A stretch of DNA of 7,662 bases from positions 1 through 7,662 of the forward strand of contig UROS01000114.1 in NCBI GenBank assembly GCA_900549445.1, in the 5' to 3' direction. Of this stretch, positions 6,738 to 7,662 are shown in pieces (the stretch's first letter is position 1; the number at the start of each line of letters is the position of its first letter). The notes beneath the pieces are model-generated. The model was not told where the DNA came from. It saw only the letters and a list, made by a program, of their open reading frames with translations, and ran no database searches. The position numbers and the translations under genes are program-made. The DNA comes from an uncultured Porphyromonadaceae bacterium (GTDB lineage: Bacteria; Bacteroidota; Bacteroidia; Bacteroidales; Muribaculaceae).

Positions 6738-7033
6738 ATAGAATAGGGAGGTTAATATCAGACAACAGACAGGATTTCAGAATATGCATATTCATTTTCT
6801 CTCAAATATTCATTCTTTCTGATTCAAAATATGCTTCAATATTTGTAGGCATTTGTGTAATCCTTTCTGTTATAGTTTGTTTAAGCCAAATATATTGCGA
6901 AAGGATGACAGATAAAGAGATGTCCCTAAAAGAAGCAATAAAAAAAAGTCTATATAGTATCTATTTTTCTGTCATCATGTTGGTTATTTGGCTTTTGGTC
7001 ATAAGTAATTCAACGAATTATGTTAAAGCTTAA
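6725..7033 (+). CDS. Small multi-helix membrane protein, unrecognised
   Basis: The 102-residue product has three hydrophobic segments: about 20-32 (ICIFIFSQIFILS), 37-57 (ASIFVGICVILSVIVCL, ending QIY) and 76-95 (LYSIYFSVIMLVIWLLVISN). A charged loop lies between the second and third (ERMTDKEMSLKEAIKK, 59-74). It has no signal peptide, so it is probably an inner-membrane protein. The ATG lies inside the preceding gene (13-base overlap), and no independent ribosome-binding signal is visible, which points to translational coupling. Immunity or partner protein for the small upstream product is a reasonable guess from layout alone; I recognise no family. Composition is AT-rich like the rest of the cassette. 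Confidence 0.6.
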   Translation: MHQLNRIGRLISDNRQDFRICIFIFSQIFILSDSKYASIFVGICVILSVIVCLSQIYCERMTDKEMSLKEAIKKSLYSIYFSVIMLVIWLLVISNSTNYVKA

Positions 7034-7098
7034 ACCTTATAGATGAACCCGAAGTTTTATTGGCAAAATCCGAGTAGAGTTTATTAGTAGTAAGTGTT

Positions 7099-7124
7099 GG
7101 GGGCACGGTTGAGGCTGTGCTCCC
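7099..7124. terminator. GC-rich hairpin between convergent genes
   Basis: Arms 7099-7109 and 7114-7124 form 11 pairs, including three G-T wobbles, around the loop TGAG. On the + strand the hairpin is followed by TCTGCTTTTTATC, a modest T-run. It lies between the + strand small-protein gene and the convergent - strand gene and could terminate either or both. Confidence 0.5.
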
Positions 7125-7143
7125 TCTGCTTTTTATCGGCGGG

Positions 7144-7365
7144 TTATTTCGAGCCGTAGAAGATACCTTTCCTGATGCGGCGGCGGTAGGTAAGGAAGTT
7201 GTCGAAGCATCCACCGGTGAGGAATGCAATGCCGAGGAACTCAAACCAGGCGTTGCCGGAGTCGGGGGTCTTTAACAGGTCGAAGAGGCGCACGACGGTG
7301 CAGGCGAGGCCGATGAGCGTCAGTGTGAATGAAATGTTTCTTCTGGTACGGTTACTGATTCTCAT
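7144..7365 (-). CDS. Small two-helix membrane protein, unrecognised
   Basis: The 73-residue product begins with a basic N-terminus (MRISNRTRRN), then a hydrophobic helix (about 11-31), a short loop with KTPDSGN (32-38), a second helix (about 39-58, FEFLGIAFLTGG), and a strongly basic tail (YRRRIRKG, 60-67, ending YGSK). By the positive-inside rule both ends face the cytoplasm. Composition is GC-rich, unlike the adjacent AT-rich cassette, so it is probably resident host DNA. The start is supported by a near-consensus promoter just upstream (7387-7416) that leaves a leader of about 15 bases. Function is unknown. Confidence 0.7.
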   Translation of the reverse strand: MRISNRTRRNISFTLTLIGLACTVVRLFDLLKTPDSGNAWFEFLGIAFLTGGCFDNFLTYRRRIRKGIFYGSK

Positions 7366-7386
7366 GATTTTTAGCTTTTATACTCG

Positions 7387-7416
7387 CAAAAGTAATAAAT
7401 TTTCCGCGAAAAGCAA
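7387..7416 (-). promoter_or_regulatory. Near-consensus Bacteroidetes promoter for the 73-residue membrane protein
   Basis: Reading the - strand, TACTTTTG (7394 to 7387) matches TAnnTTTG exactly, and TTG (7416 to 7414, preceded by C) lies exactly 19 bases upstream. This is the best two-box promoter in the window. The start of transcription would be near 7380, about 15 bases before the ATG at 7365. Confidence 0.65.
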
Positions 7417-7471
7417 GTTTTACATAAAGACTGATGCGTACTTACGTGTATTCCGCAGAATATTTCGCGGT

Positions 7472-7491
7472 GGACGTGAAGAATCACGTCC
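7472..7491. repeat. Small palindrome containing the stop codon of the right-edge gene
   Basis: GGACGTGA (7472-7479) and TCACGTCC (7484-7491) are perfect complements around a 4-base loop. The - strand frame entering from the right edge uses the TCA at 7484-7486, read as TGA, for its stop. A related-looking string, GTAGGGACGGG, occurs near 7590. Palindromes with a GGACGTG core are, from memory, common between Bacteroidales genes. Confidence 0.6.
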
Positions 7492-7662
7492 GTACAATGC
7501 GCTGGCTATAAGTATGTTGCCTAAGGGATATATCACCGCCATATTCATTGAGTCCGCTGGTGTTCCGGGCATTGTTGGCGCGGGATCTGTAGGGACGGGA
7601 GGGGAGAGGGGATGCGTCGTTTGAGGGGGCGTTTACGGGCGTGGGTACGGGAGTTTCTGCTG
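7484..7662 (-). CDS. C-terminal fragment of an unrecognised protein (5' end outside window)
   Basis: One - strand frame is open from the right edge for 58 codons to a TGA at 7486-7484. It begins with a Pro/Thr/Ser/Ala-rich, linker-like stretch (ETPVPTPVNAPSNDASPLPS), then polar sequence (RANNARNTSGLNEYGGDISL) and a short basic end (RIVRT). The other two - strand frames close after 9 and 34 codons. The frame lies on the same strand as the 73-residue gene downstream of it and respects that gene's promoter region, which supports it. A competing + strand frame across this area runs through that promoter and antisense to that gene, so I prefer this one. The fragment has no motif I recognise and may yet prove non-coding. 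Confidence 0.45.
   Translation of the reverse strand, partial: AETPVPTPVNAPSNDASPLPSRPYRSRANNARNTSGLNEYGGDISLRQHTYSQRIVRT

Noticed and set aside
7023..7244. 73-residue - strand open frame
   Set aside because: It overlaps the better supported 7144-7365 gene on the same strand in another frame, is Ser/Thr-rich low complexity, and spans the 7099-7124 hairpin.
7199..7624. 141-residue + strand open frame
   Set aside because: It runs antisense to the 73-residue membrane protein and straight through that gene's promoter, and its composition changes abruptly midway. It is a shadow frame.

Overview
The window looks like a Bacteroidales chromosome, with the gut family Muribaculaceae as my best guess. 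The basis is several promoter -7 boxes of the Bacteroidetes form TAnnTTTG, starts without Shine-Dalgarno sequences, a paired GH43/GH31 glycan-degradation locus, a type IX-secretion-like C-terminal tail, and a TPR/transmembrane/HTH regulator of a kind common in this phylum. The family-level assignment is inference.

Layout. Positions 1-127 hold the last 41 codons of an unrecognised gene. An AT-rich intergenic stretch (128-318) follows, carrying a long inverted repeat built from 7-base units and then a promoter. A GC-rich glycoside hydrolase pair comes next, both on the + strand: a GH43 enzyme (319-2154) and a GH31 alpha-xylosidase-like enzyme (2248-4584). They are separated by a hairpin terminator and a second promoter -7 box, so they are probably two transcription units.

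Composition changes sharply at about 4585. From there to about 7090 the DNA is AT-rich. This segment holds a membrane-anchored TPR regulator (4669-6315), a strong palindrome overlapping a promoter, and two overlapping genes for small secreted or membrane proteins (6534-6737 and 6725-7033). It looks like an inserted cassette. The regulator and small-protein pair is the best candidate for an undescribed system here, but no function can be assigned from sequence alone.

From about 7100 host-like composition returns on the - strand. A small two-helix membrane protein (7144-7365) has a near-consensus promoter (7387-7416). A second - strand gene enters from the right edge and stops at 7484, its stop codon lying inside a small palindrome.

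How the genes may work together: GH43 and GH31 would remove arabinosyl/xylosyl and alpha-xylosyl groups from hemicelluloses such as xyloglucan or decorated xylan, in the periplasm or at the cell surface. No SusC/SusD transporter is visible, so the pair is either the edge of a polysaccharide utilisation locus or a free-standing pair. I found no tRNA, rRNA, CRISPR array, transposase or integrase.
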